A stretch of DNA of 46,905 bases from a virus. This document shows, piece by piece, positions 25,887 through 33,051 of the stretch. The stretch spans positions 1 to 46,905 of IMG/VR virus record IMGVR_UViG_3300050821_005904, one strand, 5' to 3'. The stretch's first letter is position 1. Each line of letters opens with the position of its first letter. Below the pieces are notes generated by a model that was not told the origin of the DNA, searched no databases, and was given only the letters and a program-made list of their open reading frames with translations. The position numbers were made by a program, and so were the translations under genes.

Positions 25887-26084
25887 TCAGGCCGTAGCAA
25901 GCTTCACGGCCCACATGGCGGCTTCCTCGTAGGCCGTCATCGCCAGCTCGGCCAGCCGCGGGTCCTTGTCCTTGTTCGCCTCGCAGAAGTCGATCAGGTC
26001 GGCCGTCCTCCGCTTGATGATGTCAACCGCCGAGTGACTTTCCGGATTGAAGGTGAGCCGCACTCTCGTCTCGCCGATCGTCAT
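25887..26084 (-). CDS. Acb2-like protein (candidate cyclic-oligonucleotide sponge)
   Basis: The ATG at 26084 is chosen because AAGGAG lies 7 bases upstream; the ATG six bases before it is too close to that site. The 65 residues are two helices with a short turn, marked by TFNPESHSAVDIIK, ADLIDFCEA and TAYEEAAMWAVKLAT. This pattern (FNPxx...V..IK...A.LID, then AAMWAVK) matches phage proteins of the Acb2/Tad1 hairpin group as I know them. Acb2 blocks CBASS by binding cyclic di- and trinucleotide signals. It sits among small accessory genes behind the terminase. Family placement is from memory of the pattern, not a search. Confidence 0.7.
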   Translation of the reverse strand: MTIGETRVRLTFNPESHSAVDIIKRRTADLIDFCEANKDKDPRLAELAMTAYEEAAMWAVKLATA

Positions 26085-26229
26085 GCGCATTCTCCTTGCG
26101 CTGCCTCTTGTTGAACTTGCGCTTGATACGGGCGCGCTCACCGGGGCGCCAGTGGAGATAACGCTTGGCGCGCCGGCTGAACGCATCCCATTCATCGCCG
26201 CCGCTGAGCCGCTCCCGATGTCCCATCAT
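26023..26229 (-). CDS. Small basic protein
   Basis: The ATG at 26229 overlaps the upstream stop (ATGATG). The 68-residue product has WDAFSRRAKRYLHWRPGERARIKRKFNKRQRK, an Arg/Lys/Trp-rich stretch seen in small phage proteins that may bind nucleic acid. Its end overlaps the Acb2-like gene by 62 bases. No family name can be given. Confidence 0.55.
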   Translation of the reverse strand: MMGHRERLSGGDEWDAFSRRAKRYLHWRPGERARIKRKFNKRQRKENAHDDRRDESAAHLQSGKSLGG

Positions 26230-26480
26230 ACGATCTGTCCCTTGCGCCGCAGGTAGTCCACGGCCTCGGCCAATGAGCGCTTGGTGACCTCCATTTTCGG
26301 CTTGCCATACATGGCCTTCGCGCACGCGACGCAGAAGCGCTTGTCCGTCCTGGGGCTCGTATGCGCGATCCAGATGCGTTCGTCGCATTCGTCGCAGCGG
26401 CCGATTACGGACGCGGCAGAGGGGATCGGCATATCGGCGACGCGCATGCAAACAAGGCCGGTGTCATCGTCTTTCTTCAT
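26226..26480 (-). CDS. Small zinc-finger protein
   Basis: Protein of 84 residues with two CxxC pairs (GRCDECDERIWIAH, FCVACAKAM) spaced as in a treble-clef or TraR/DksA-like finger. The C-terminal part is helical and basic (KRSLAEAVDYLRRKG). The start has the strong GGAGGATC leader that recurs in this region. Possible transcription modulator; family uncertain. Confidence 0.65.
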   Translation of the reverse strand: MKKDDDTGLVCMRVADMPIPSAASVIGRCDECDERIWIAHTSPRTDKRFCVACAKAMYGKPKMEVTKRSLAEAVDYLRRKGQIV

Positions 26481-26493
26481 GCGCTGATCCTCC

Positions 26494-26577
26494 TCATCGC
26501 AGCAGAACGAAGCAAGCCAGCAGGATCAGCAGGAGCGCTATTTCTATTTTCAATTCCACCTTCCACTCGTCCTTCAC
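26494..26577 (-). CDS. 27-residue membrane peptide
   Basis: A GTG start preceded by the repeated GGAGGATC leader opens a 27-residue peptide: a charged head (VKDEWKVELK) and one hydrophobic helix (ALLLILLACFVLL) ending in Arg. The stop overlaps the leader of the next gene. The perfect ribosome site argues for a translated gene; its role is unknown. Confidence 0.5.
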   Translation of the reverse strand: MKDEWKVELKIEIALLLILLACFVLLR

Positions 26578-26612
26578 GCGCTGATCCTCCGCATCGACTT
26601 GTTAGCCTCGAC

Positions 26613-26909
26613 TCACTGTTTTTCCTTCCAGTCGCCGCACCAATCTTCGTTCAGCGTTATAGGCCAGTGGGCTTCGAACGGCTCATCCATTTCAGGATCG
26701 ATGCTATAGTTTGCCTCTTCCCTATTTGCGGTTTCCTCATCGGCAATTTCCCTGACGAGCCACCACAGCAACAACGCAGCGGCTTCGCTTGATTGCCGCA
26801 CAGCGTTGGGCATCGCCATTGGCGATCTATGGTGACAGGTTCCTTGCTGGCGCCGCTGCAGATAAGAACGCACCCAATAGGTGCACGTATCGCATCTCAT
26901 CTCTGTCAC
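26613..26909 (-). CDS. Small Cys-rich protein after terminase
   Basis: A GTG start overlaps the terminase stop (GTGA) and uses a GGAGGATC site inside the terminase gene; the product has 98 residues. It carries CDTCTYWV, a GTCHH pair and a terminal NEDWCGDWKE, the same Cys layout as the HiPIP-like proteins at 4178-4915 and 31633-32148. The middle is hydrophobic (AAALLLWWLV), then acidic. A longer ATG-initiated reading to 27134 would only translate the terminase gene out of frame. Confidence 0.65.
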   Translation of the reverse strand: MTEMRCDTCTYWVRSYLQRRQQGTCHHRSPMAMPNAVRQSSEAAALLLWWLVREIADEETANREEANYSIDPEMDEPFEAHWPITLNEDWCGDWKEKQ

Positions 26910-28423
26910 GCGCTGATCCTCCGCATGCTCTTCCTGCCAGCATAGACCTTGATCGGCTTCATCGCGCCGAGCGCGGTCTGGCCGACCATGCGTTGGCCCT
27001 CGCCGAGGCCAAGACAGGCATATTGCAAGGAGTCGCAGACATGACTGAATTTGTCCTTCTTCGGCGTCAGCTCGCCGTCCTCCTCGCGCTCCAGATGATA
27101 GCGGCCAGCCATGGCGAGCTTGAGCGTCCGGCACAGCGGCGATAGACAGAACCGCGGCCGGCCGTCGTACATCGAGGTGAGCAGGCTCGTCACCGCCTCG
27201 ACCCGGGTCGCGATCATGTTGTGCTTCAGGCCCGGCGGCGGCCGCACCGCCATGCCGTTGGCATTGAATATGTCGTATGCGGTCCGCTCATCGGCCTGCC
27301 CCTTATCCTGGCCCTTCGGATCGCCGTAATAGTCGACGGCATATCCGTCGTAGTGGGTGGCGATGAACTGGCTGACCCTGGGAGCAAATGTCACTGCGCC
27401 TTCGTTGAACCCGAGCAGCTCGTACTGCACCATGACGCGGTTGTTGATTTCCTGCATGAACACCGCCGCCGGCTGCCGGCCGAAATCGAGACCTACCACC
27501 ACGGTGTGGCCGGGAATCGGACGCAGCGGGATATGCGATACGTGGGCGTCGATCGAGAACTGCGGCCATACCGGCGAGCCGTCGACCACCAGTGCGATCT
27601 CATTGCGCAGCCGCGAGTCGATCCATGACTTCTTCTTGGCGTGCCAGGTTTCCGGGTAGTACTCCGCGCGCAAGTTGGCGAGGTTCTCCGCGTCCGGATT
27701 GACCTTATATCCCGTGAACATGCCGGCGCCGTCGCGCACCTCCAGCACCGCGGGCGGCTGCTTGTAGAAACCCCAGAAGTCCGGCCACACATATTCGCGC
27801 CGCTCCTCGTCGGTCAGGTTCGCCGGCATCGGCACCATGCCCGTCATGATCGCCAGCCAGTGGTCCTCGTCGGGCGCATTGGTGTCGGCGATCATGCCAT
27901 GCCACTCGGAGCCGCCATGGTCGGGCCCCGGCCAGCGCAGGCGGCCCATGCCCTCGTCGAACAGGATCTTCGGGATGAACGCCAATTCGTTCCAGGCCAG
28001 TCCCGTGAATTCCATGGATCTCAGCCGGTGCAGGTCGACCTCGCGGTCCAGCCCCATGAAGATGACCTCGGCGTCGACATCGCCGAACCGCAGCCGGTGG
28101 GTCGGCGGCGGGTTGCCGGTGATGGGGCCGTAGATTTCCTCGGGCACGATCTCGCGCCACGTCTTCATCGTGGTCGTCTTCACCTCGGTGTAGGTGTTGC
28201 GCACGATGGCCCAGCGCGACATCCGCCGCCCGGTGAGCTTGGAGACGCGCTGCTGCTGGATGTGGCGCATGACTCTGGCGCACATCGCCTGGGTCTTGCC
28301 CGATCCCAATGGTCCGCAAATGACGTCGACCGGGCGGTCGCTGAGCAGGAACTTCGCGAGCTGGGTGTTGGGCGCGACCCTGAACACGCGTCTGGTGTCC
28401 GGCTGTTTTGGCGCCTGCGCCAT
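26906..28423 (-). CDS. terL: Terminase large subunit
   Basis: DNA-packaging motor and headful nuclease, 505 residues. The ATPase domain has Walker A CGPLGSGKT (G37-T44) and a Walker B-type segment ending in WNE (E146). The nuclease domain has D313 in GLDFGRQPAA, D368 in YYGDPKG, and a late Asp in KKDKFSHVCDSLQYA. It starts the late minus-strand block with an AGGAGTGAG site and stands opposite a divergent plus-strand gene. The probable small subunit is not adjacent but at 34331-34813. Confidence 0.95.
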   Translation of the reverse strand: MAQAPKQPDTRRVFRVAPNTQLAKFLLSDRPVDVICGPLGSGKTQAMCARVMRHIQQQRVSKLTGRRMSRWAIVRNTYTEVKTTTMKTWREIVPEEIYGPITGNPPPTHRLRFGDVDAEVIFMGLDREVDLHRLRSMEFTGLAWNELAFIPKILFDEGMGRLRWPGPDHGGSEWHGMIADTNAPDEDHWLAIMTGMVPMPANLTDEERREYVWPDFWGFYKQPPAVLEVRDGAGMFTGYKVNPDAENLANLRAEYYPETWHAKKKSWIDSRLRNEIALVVDGSPVWPQFSIDAHVSHIPLRPIPGHTVVVGLDFGRQPAAVFMQEINNRVMVQYELLGFNEGAVTFAPRVSQFIATHYDGYAVDYYGDPKGQDKGQADERTAYDIFNANGMAVRPPPGLKHNMIATRVEAVTSLLTSMYDGRPRFCLSPLCRTLKLAMAGRYHLEREEDGELTPKKDKFSHVCDSLQYACLGLGEGQRMVGQTALGAMKPIKVYAGRKSMRRISA

Positions 28424-28561
28424 GGGCTCACTCCTAAAAGCTGCGTTGCAAATGATACCGGCTATCGCTGGCTACCGGTAGCCGGCTCCCCGAGGAAACG
28501 CGGATTAGCGGATCGTTAACGATTTCCGGCATAGCCTCCGAGACTGCAAACAGGAGGCAGC
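28424..28561. promoter_or_regulatory. Divergent control region between terL and the RHH-like gene
   Basis: This 138-base gap separates two genes read away from each other. It holds a perfect 14-bp palindrome, GGCTACCGGTAGCC (28470-28483), and a perfect 12-bp palindrome, ATCGTTAACGAT (28512-28523), both of the size bound by RHH or other dimeric regulators. I see no convincing sigma-70 pair on either strand. Confidence 0.5.
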
Positions 28562-28900
28562 ATGACCAACGCACCCATCGACCCAAGCTCAGGACGCGCC
28601 GATCCGACGGCGGGAGACATGAACCTTGCCCAGTTCGAGAAGAGCAGGAGCCCGAGCCGCCGTACAAGTCTGTTGGAGGCCATGCACGCGTCGGCGGGCT
28701 TTCCAGGCCGCAGCAAGATGCCGGCGCATCTACCGGCGCGTTACCGGTTCACCGGCCGCAACGTTCAGATCAACATCAAGGTCACTCATGAGGTCTGGGC
28801 GCGGTGGGTCGACGTCGCCGACGAGCATCGGTTCGCATACGGGGAGCTGCTGGAGCTTGCGCTCGATGCTTTGCTCGAAAAGTGGGCCGCCGGGAGGTAA
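28562..28900 (+). CDS. RHH-like DNA-binding protein
   Basis: Protein of 112 residues with an AGGAGG site. The first 65 residues are polar, Ser/Arg/Pro-rich and probably disordered. The end (VQINIKVTHEVWARWVDVADEH, then YGELLELALDALLEKW) fits a strand-helix-helix domain like ParG/CopG. Two palindromes stand directly upstream, so self-regulation is likely. Role in late or replication control is inference. Confidence 0.65.
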   Translation: MTNAPIDPSSGRADPTAGDMNLAQFEKSRSPSRRTSLLEAMHASAGFPGRSKMPAHLPARYRFTGRNVQINIKVTHEVWARWVDVADEHRFAYGELLELALDALLEKWAAGR

Positions 28901-28938
28901 CCCGTAGCGGTTGTGTAAACCGCGCGAATCACAACAAA

Positions 28939-28970
28939 ATAAAAACCCCGGTGTATCGAGCACCAGGGTT
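28939..28970 (-). terminator. Intrinsic terminator on the minus strand
   Basis: Read on the minus strand, AACCCTGGTG and CACCGGGGTT form a 10-bp stem with one mismatch and a 7-base loop, followed by a TTTTTATTTT run. It would stop leftward transcripts arriving from the 33.9-30.1 kb operon before they reach the terminase region. Confidence 0.7.
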
Positions 28971-29103
28971 CTTGGTGGGTCGGAAAGGACCCAAGTCACT
29001 AGTATCACAATCCCCATACACACTGATTTGGTCCCCGGAGTCAACTTCGATCTTTCCGGGCATGGGGAAAAATTTGGTCCTTTCGGCCTCGATCGGAGGC
29101 CAG

Positions 29104-29793
29104 ATGTTAAGGAAATCTCAACTCTTATCTGCTCTGTCGTTGGAATATGCAAACGAAACAATCAGCGAAGACGAATACCAGCGCCGATGGGAAGCCATCG
29201 ATGGGCCCCAGGCTCGACCTGCAAAGCCAAAGCCTAGCCTCCCCAGATACCGGCCCCCTCGCAGCCCGGATCGCCAGGCTTCGATCCAGCGCCGTCGGCT
29301 TCTCGTTGCATCCGGCCCGCTACCACCTCCCCTGGCTGCTCGATTCACCTGGGGAGAAGTCGCGGTAATGCGCATCATCGGCGACGAATGCCGCGCGCAC
29401 GGATGCTGCTTCCTGCATATCGACACTATCGCGGCCAGAGCCGGCGTCCACCGGACCACGGTGCAGAACGCGCTCCGGGAGGCGCAGGGCAAGGGTGAGG
29501 TGCCCGGTGCCCCCATCATCACGGTGCAAGAGCGCCGCCGCCCCGGTCAGCGCAGTCTCACCAACATCATCAAGATCGTCTCGAAGGAATGGTGGAGCTG
29601 GCTCAACAAGGGACCTCGCTGGCCCGGCCAGGGGGTGGGTTCAAAACACACTCAATCCAAAAAATTGAGCACCACGGATACAAGTAAGAAAGAAGAAGCT
29701 GCCGGTAGGATAGAACCGACCGGAGGAACTAGTCCACTGGAAAATGCCCTCCAGGGCTGGGGCAGGGTGGTAGACACCCGCCGCCGCACCTAA
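29104..29793 (+). CDS. Winged-HTH (HTH_36-like) replication/regulatory protein
   Basis: The ATG at 29104 has a GGAGG site and gives 229 residues; an in-frame start at 28804 is unlikely because it overlaps the previous gene. A Pro/Arg-rich N-terminal part is followed by a winged helix: FTWGEVAVMRIIGDECRAHG, LHIDTIAARAGVHRTTVQNAL as the recognition helix, then a wing with PIITVQERRRPGQRS and LTNIIKIVSKEW. This is the pattern of HTH_36/replication-initiator-like proteins. The C-terminus is low complexity. It may start replication, as no polymerase or primase is present; this is inferred. Confidence 0.7.
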   Translation: MLRKSQLLSALSLEYANETISEDEYQRRWEAIDGPQARPAKPKPSLPRYRPPRSPDRQASIQRRRLLVASGPLPPPLAARFTWGEVAVMRIIGDECRAHGCCFLHIDTIAARAGVHRTTVQNALREAQGKGEVPGAPIITVQERRRPGQRSLTNIIKIVSKEWWSWLNKGPRWPGQGVGSKHTQSKKLSTTDTSKKEEAAGRIEPTGGTSPLENALQGWGRVVDTRRRT

Positions 29794-29872
29794 GATTCGG
29801 CCAGCAGTCACCGCGAGACGCGGGACCGAGAGGCTCGGCGAGGAAGAAACCGGTGAACCCGGGGGAGGGCAC

Positions 29873-30103
29873 ATGACCAACCTGGCCCAGCAGATCACCA
29901 ACGGCATCAGGCCCCTGCTCGTCGGCCACCCGCCGGAGGTCCAGGGGATCGTTCTCGCCGACCTGGTCGCCACCTTCATCGCCGGCCACCATCCGGCCGT
30001 GCGTGATGACACCCTCGATCTGCTGTTCGACTGCGTCCGTGCGCTCGTTCCCTGCAACGAGAAGAAAATCTTTCCGGACAGCTTTCCAGTCGACTGGAAC
30101 TAG
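29873..30103 (+). CDS. Hypothetical 76-residue protein
   Basis: A strong GGGGGAGGG site precedes the ATG. The product is helical (VQGIVLADLVATFIAGHHPAVRDDTLDLLFDCVRALVPCNEKK). It follows the HTH protein on the plus strand and faces the minus-strand gene ending at 30121. No family recognised. Confidence 0.6.
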   Translation: MTNLAQQITNGIRPLLVGHPPEVQGIVLADLVATFIAGHHPAVRDDTLDLLFDCVRALVPCNEKKIFPDSFPVDWN

Positions 30104-30120
30104 AGTCACCGGTTCTTGGT

Positions 30121-30531
30121 CTAGATGTCAATCCAGCTCGTCTCCGTCTGCTGTCGCAGCTCATAAACGTAATCGGCGACCGATCGCGACGCATTGGCCA
30201 CCAGGCAGGCGACCTGGGGAAGGTCATCAAGCGTAGCCGGCGCCGATACGCGCCCCTCGGCGAACGTGCAGCGATATCGCTGGCTCAGCTCATTGAGCCT
30301 TTGAACAACATTGCGAGACAAGGAGACGCCCGCACCACTGAGGCGCATGGCGCTGGAACCAGCATCGTGCACAATCAAACTGTCCGCCTTTTGCTCTACG
30401 ACAACAGACACAAGCTCACCGCCACCGTAGGCGACAGGCAACGTCACCTCGATGCCGAGATTGGTCTTTTCCGCCGCAATGAGGGCACGAATGGCCTTCT
30501 CAACTTCGGCGGCCGTCAGAATTGTCGCCAT
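30121..30531 (-). CDS. DUF1828-like protein
   Basis: The ATG at 30531 with GCGGAG upstream gives 136 residues. The middle (VVVEQKADSLIVHDAGSSAMRL followed by GAGVSLSR) resembles the N-terminal part of DUF1828-type proteins, which couple a D-x-G motif with a helical tail. The C-terminal half is helical (DDLPQVACLVANASRSVADYV). Last gene of the 33.9-30.1 kb operon. Function unknown. Confidence 0.55.
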   Translation of the reverse strand: MATILTAAEVEKAIRALIAAEKTNLGIEVTLPVAYGGGELVSVVVEQKADSLIVHDAGSSAMRLSGAGVSLSRNVVQRLNELSQRYRCTFAEGRVSAPATLDDLPQVACLVANASRSVADYVYELRQQTETSWIDI

Positions 30532-30554
30532 CGAGCTCCGCGGGACCGGGGTGA

Positions 30555-30893
30555 TCACACCCCGTGATCAATGACGGGCAGCTCACCGTCGGACGGCTCT
30601 GTCCACAGGCCCCGCCGACGCACCTCGGCCTCCCACCGGCGCTTCGTCTCCTCATCGCAATGCGCCATGGCATCCGCCCACGTCGGAGGGCGGCCGATCA
30701 TGCCCTCGAACGTCATCTGGTAGTACAGCGACTGCGCGTTGTGCGGCTCGGCGAGGCTGTGTTTCGCGGCGCAGATCTGGCACATGCCCGCAGGCGGTGG
30801 CAACACGGACCACGCAGCTGCCTCGTGCGTCTCCTCGCCTGTTTCAAGATCGACCTTGGTCACCGTGCCCGGTATGCGCCTGACAGACTTCAT
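30555..30893 (-). CDS. Conserved phage Cys/His protein
   Basis: The ATG at 30893 overlaps the upstream stop (ATGA); 112 residues. Its core, CQICAAKHSLAEPHNAQSLYYQ, FEGMIGRPPTWADAMAHCDEE and a Trp-containing amphipathic helix, is a pattern I know from many phage proteins of unknown role. Cys and His residues are placed as in a small zinc site. Confidence 0.7.
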   Translation of the reverse strand: MKSVRRIPGTVTKVDLETGEETHEAAAWSVLPPPAGMCQICAAKHSLAEPHNAQSLYYQMTFEGMIGRPPTWADAMAHCDEETKRRWEAEVRRRGLWTEPSDGELPVIDHGV

Positions 30894-31525
30894 TGCCGCC
30901 ACCCCCGCATCGCCGCCGTGTGCCGCTCCACCAGGTCACGCTCGGCCTCGCTCGCCGGCCGGATCACAAAGCGCGGGCCATAAACGCTCTCGTCCCACTC
31001 CCCGTCGAACCAGGCCCCCGCCCAGATCTCGCGCCCCTCGGCGTCGCGCCCGCGAACCCCGCCAGGGACGTCGAACGGAACGGCACACCGCCCGCCACGC
31101 CACCGCGATGTCCTCATCCAATTCTCGAACGCGTCCCGGTAATGCTCGGCGAACTCCCGCGGCATCCCCTCGCAGAAATACCGCCGGCCGCCATTGCGCA
31201 CCATCTCCTCACGACACCGCCGCGCGAATGCCCGCCGCGCCGCCTTGATCACCGGCAGCCGCGCGCAATGCCACTCGATCACCTCGACGTCGAACGCGCT
31301 CGCCCCTGACACCACCACCCGATGCTCCCCGCTCACCGGATGCCGGAACTTCGCCGCCGCCAGCTCGACCTCGTCCACCAGGTCGAAGCCGATCCGTTCC
31401 ACCCCAGGCATCCGCAACAGCGCGACCCGGCGCGTCGGGGTCCCCGCCACCGCCCACTCCATCAGCGCGGACCGGTACGCGTCCACGAACACGTCCGGGA
31501 TCTCGAATATCGCCTGGGCGTTCAT
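30890..31525 (-). CDS. Hypothetical protein (211 residues)
   Basis: The ATG at 31525 overlaps the stop of a 30-codon frame upstream. The protein starts FEIPDVFVDAYRSALMEW, has a beta-rich part (HRVVVSGASAFDVEVIEWHCARL) and an Arg-rich helical part (IKAARRAFARRCREEM), then EFAEHYRDAFENWMR. It looks like a compact alpha/beta protein; no family or catalytic motif is evident. Confidence 0.55.
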   Translation of the reverse strand: MNAQAIFEIPDVFVDAYRSALMEWAVAGTPTRRVALLRMPGVERIGFDLVDEVELAAAKFRHPVSGEHRVVVSGASAFDVEVIEWHCARLPVIKAARRAFARRCREEMVRNGGRRYFCEGMPREFAEHYRDAFENWMRTSRWRGGRCAVPFDVPGGVRGRDAEGREIWAGAWFDGEWDESVYGPRFVIRPASEAERDLVERHTAAMRGWRQ

Positions 31526-31614
31526 ATCGCCATCATGTCGTCGTGGTCGGCTCGCTCGGCCGCGGTCATGGCGCGGTATTTCCACGATCCGCCAGGGTCG
31601 TGAGCCCCAGCCAT
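31522..31614 (-). CDS. 30-residue peptide
   Basis: A short frame with a poly-G ribosome site (AAGGGGGGG) 7 bases upstream and an ATGA overlap with the next gene. The peptide ends in WKYRAMTAAERADHDDMMAI, the style of small phage proteins that accompany longer neighbours. Coding is likely but not certain. Confidence 0.45.
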   Translation of the reverse strand: MAGAHDPGGSWKYRAMTAAERADHDDMMAI

Positions 31615-31632
31615 TCGATCGGCCCCCCCTTA

Positions 31633-32148
31633 TTATTCCGCCGCCACCAACCTCAACATGCTGGGCTCCGGCAGCTTGGGCTCTGGTCTCGGCTTCTTGT
31701 TCTTCTGCAATCTCGCCAAACGGCTCGCAGAACGCTTGCGCGCGGCGGCCAATTGCTGGCGAAGTTGGCCGTTCATCTCTTCGAGATAGTTGAGCCGTCT
31801 GCTACTCCAATCGCCAGAGTCGCCCCGCATCAAGTCGCGATACCCCTTGATTGCCCATTCCATCAAGCCGCAATCGCGCTCACCATCAAAAGCGCGGATG
31901 CCCCACCCATTATCCTTGCCCAGCACCGGCCGGTGTTGCCCGCAAGCGCCCCACGGCGATGTTTCCACAGCGAGAGGATTGAACCGGCAGAAACCCTTCA
32001 GCGGCTCCTTGTGATTCCGCACGTACAGAATGGCGGTGCGCCAATTCCATTCCTTGCCGCAGCTGCCCTCACACCTTCCGGCCTCGCGCGCCGCCTTGTG
32101 CTCGGGCGGCTCGATCGCTTGGAAATAACTACACGTCAAGCAGCACAT
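31633..32148 (-). CDS. Cys-rich (HiPIP-like) protein
   Basis: Protein of 171 residues with an AAGGAG site. N-terminal half: CLTCSYF, GRCEGSC, then LKGFCRFNP, SPWGACGQHRP and RDCGLME, a set of Cys spaced like the iron-sulfur or zinc domains common in phages. A helical, Lys/Arg-rich C-terminal half (QLRQQLAAARKRSASRLARLQKNKK) could bind nucleic acid. Third member of this type in the genome. Confidence 0.65.
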   Translation of the reverse strand: MCCLTCSYFQAIEPPEHKAAREAGRCEGSCGKEWNWRTAILYVRNHKEPLKGFCRFNPLAVETSPWGACGQHRPVLGKDNGWGIRAFDGERDCGLMEWAIKGYRDLMRGDSGDWSSRRLNYLEEMNGQLRQQLAAARKRSASRLARLQKNKKPRPEPKLPEPSMLRLVAAE

Positions 32149-32166
32149 CTGGATCTCCTTCGCCCC

Positions 32167-32352
32167 CTATGGTCCCGCCCCCAGACACAGCCCGCAATAG
32201 CCGTCGTCCTGCGAGCCCGACTTCCAGCGCCACGCCATGCACTCGGACCCGATGCAGGTGGTGACGCCGTTCGGAAGGTTCGACTCCGGCGGCGTGCCAG
32301 GCAGCAGCCTCACCATCGGACACCACTTCGTCGCAGCCTCGGCCTCGGTCAT
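32167..32352 (-). CDS. Small Cys/Trp-rich protein
   Basis: The ATG at 32352 gives 61 residues with a GAGGAAG site. The motif set KWCPMVRLLPG, TTCIGSECMAWRWK and GYCGLCLG is one I know from many short phage proteins; Cys residues are suited to a metal site. Function unknown. Confidence 0.65.
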   Translation of the reverse strand: MTEAEAATKWCPMVRLLPGTPPESNLPNGVTTCIGSECMAWRWKSGSQDDGYCGLCLGAGP

Positions 32353-32353
32353 C

Positions 32354-32728
32354 TCACTTCTTCCTCGCCTTGCCCGCCTCGATCTCCAGCTTCTCCGCCA
32401 ATTCGCGAAGCCTCGCCGCAACGGCAGGAATAACGCTATCATCATCCGGTCCCATGTCGATCAGATCATCGACAGCGGCCTCCAATGAAACGGAAAACTG
32501 CGTGGCGTTGCCTCCATCGTGCCGGGGAAGGCCAACATAAAGCATGGCCGGGTCGGTTACCGCAGGGCCACCACAACCGTCCTCAGCAGGCGCCCACATG
32601 TAAGCAAACCAAACTTCAATAACGTCAGGAAGCATATCTACCGCAGGCGTGTGCGGGACGTGAGTGGCCTCGTTCGGCAAATGCCTCAGCCTCTTGCGCT
32701 TCGTCATGCCGGCATAAGCCAAATTCAT
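32354..32728 (-). CDS. Hypothetical 124-residue protein
   Basis: AAGGGGAAG precedes the first ATG; a second ATG seven codons on is possible. A basic N-terminus is followed by a beta-like middle (VIEVWFAYMWAPAED) and an acidic helical end (AAVDDLIDMGPDDDS, LRELAEKLEIEAGKARKK). The stop overlaps the spacing to the next gene. No family. Confidence 0.55.
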   Translation of the reverse strand: MNLAYAGMTKRKRLRHLPNEATHVPHTPAVDMLPDVIEVWFAYMWAPAEDGCGGPAVTDPAMLYVGLPRHDGGNATQFSVSLEAAVDDLIDMGPDDDSVIPAVAARLRELAEKLEIEAGKARKK

Positions 32729-32865
32729 TTTTTCTTCCCCTTACCAGACCTGCGGGCAACCGCATACGCGATCGCAACCGCCTGCTTCTGCGGCCGCCCC
32801 GCCTTGATCTCGGTGCGGATGTTCTGCGACACAACCTTCTGCGACCTTCCCTTCCTCAACGGCAT
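32725..32865 (-). CDS. DUF6496-like small basic protein
   Basis: This 46-residue gene is preceded by a GAGGAGGATC leader and overlaps the next start by ATGA. Its sequence (SQKVVSQNIRTEIKAGRP, then QKQAVAIAYAVARR and a Lys-rich end) matches the short, widespread phage proteins of the DUF6496 type, in which a conserved helix carries KxGxPxKQAVAIA. Role unknown; DNA or capsid association has been guessed. Confidence 0.7.
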   Translation of the reverse strand: MPLRKGRSQKVVSQNIRTEIKAGRPQKQAVAIAYAVARRSGKGKKK

Positions 32866-32883
32866 GCGATCCTCCTCATCCGT

Positions 32884-33048
32884 TCATCTGCGGCCCCACC
32901 TCACCCAGAAGATCAGCTGAACAACGCTCAAACATACCACGATGACCGGGATCCCCCAGACAGCCTCGACCCCAGAAACCTGCAGGAGCACCGCCAGAAC
33001 CAGCGCCAAGCCGGCATAGGCCGAGCAATGCAACGCCAGGCGCGCCAT
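32884..33048 (-). CDS. Two-TM small membrane protein
   Basis: A 54-residue frame starting four bases after the preceding stop. Two hydrophobic segments (LALHCSAYAGLALVLAVLL and WGIPVIVVCLSVVQLIFWV) with a short loop and a basic end. Topology resembles small holins or inner-membrane accessory proteins, but it lies in an early-type small-gene operon. Confidence 0.55.
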   Translation of the reverse strand: MARLALHCSAYAGLALVLAVLLQVSGVEAVWGIPVIVVCLSVVQLIFWVRWGRR

Positions 33049-33051
33049 GCG

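Larger units (their letters stand above)
26477..26926 (-). repeat. Repeated ribosome-binding leader (three copies)
   Basis: A 21-base unit with core GGAGGATCAGCGC occurs at 26906-26926 and 26574-26594 (identical) and 26477-26497 (two changes). Each copy ends on the start codon of a gene (26909, 26577, 26480). The first copy also encodes the last six residues of the terminase. A shortened relative lies at 32863-32879 before another small gene. It acts as a transplanted Shine-Dalgarno unit. Confidence 0.8.

Noticed and set aside
27641-28519. 292-codon plus-strand frame opposite terL
   Set aside because: Antisense to the terminase ATPase and nuclease motifs; no independent support.
28907-28923. 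Hairpin GCGGTT/AACCGC after the RHH-like gene as a plus-strand terminator
   Set aside because: No T-run follows on either strand; the neighbouring hairpin at 28944-28970 has one, on the minus strand.
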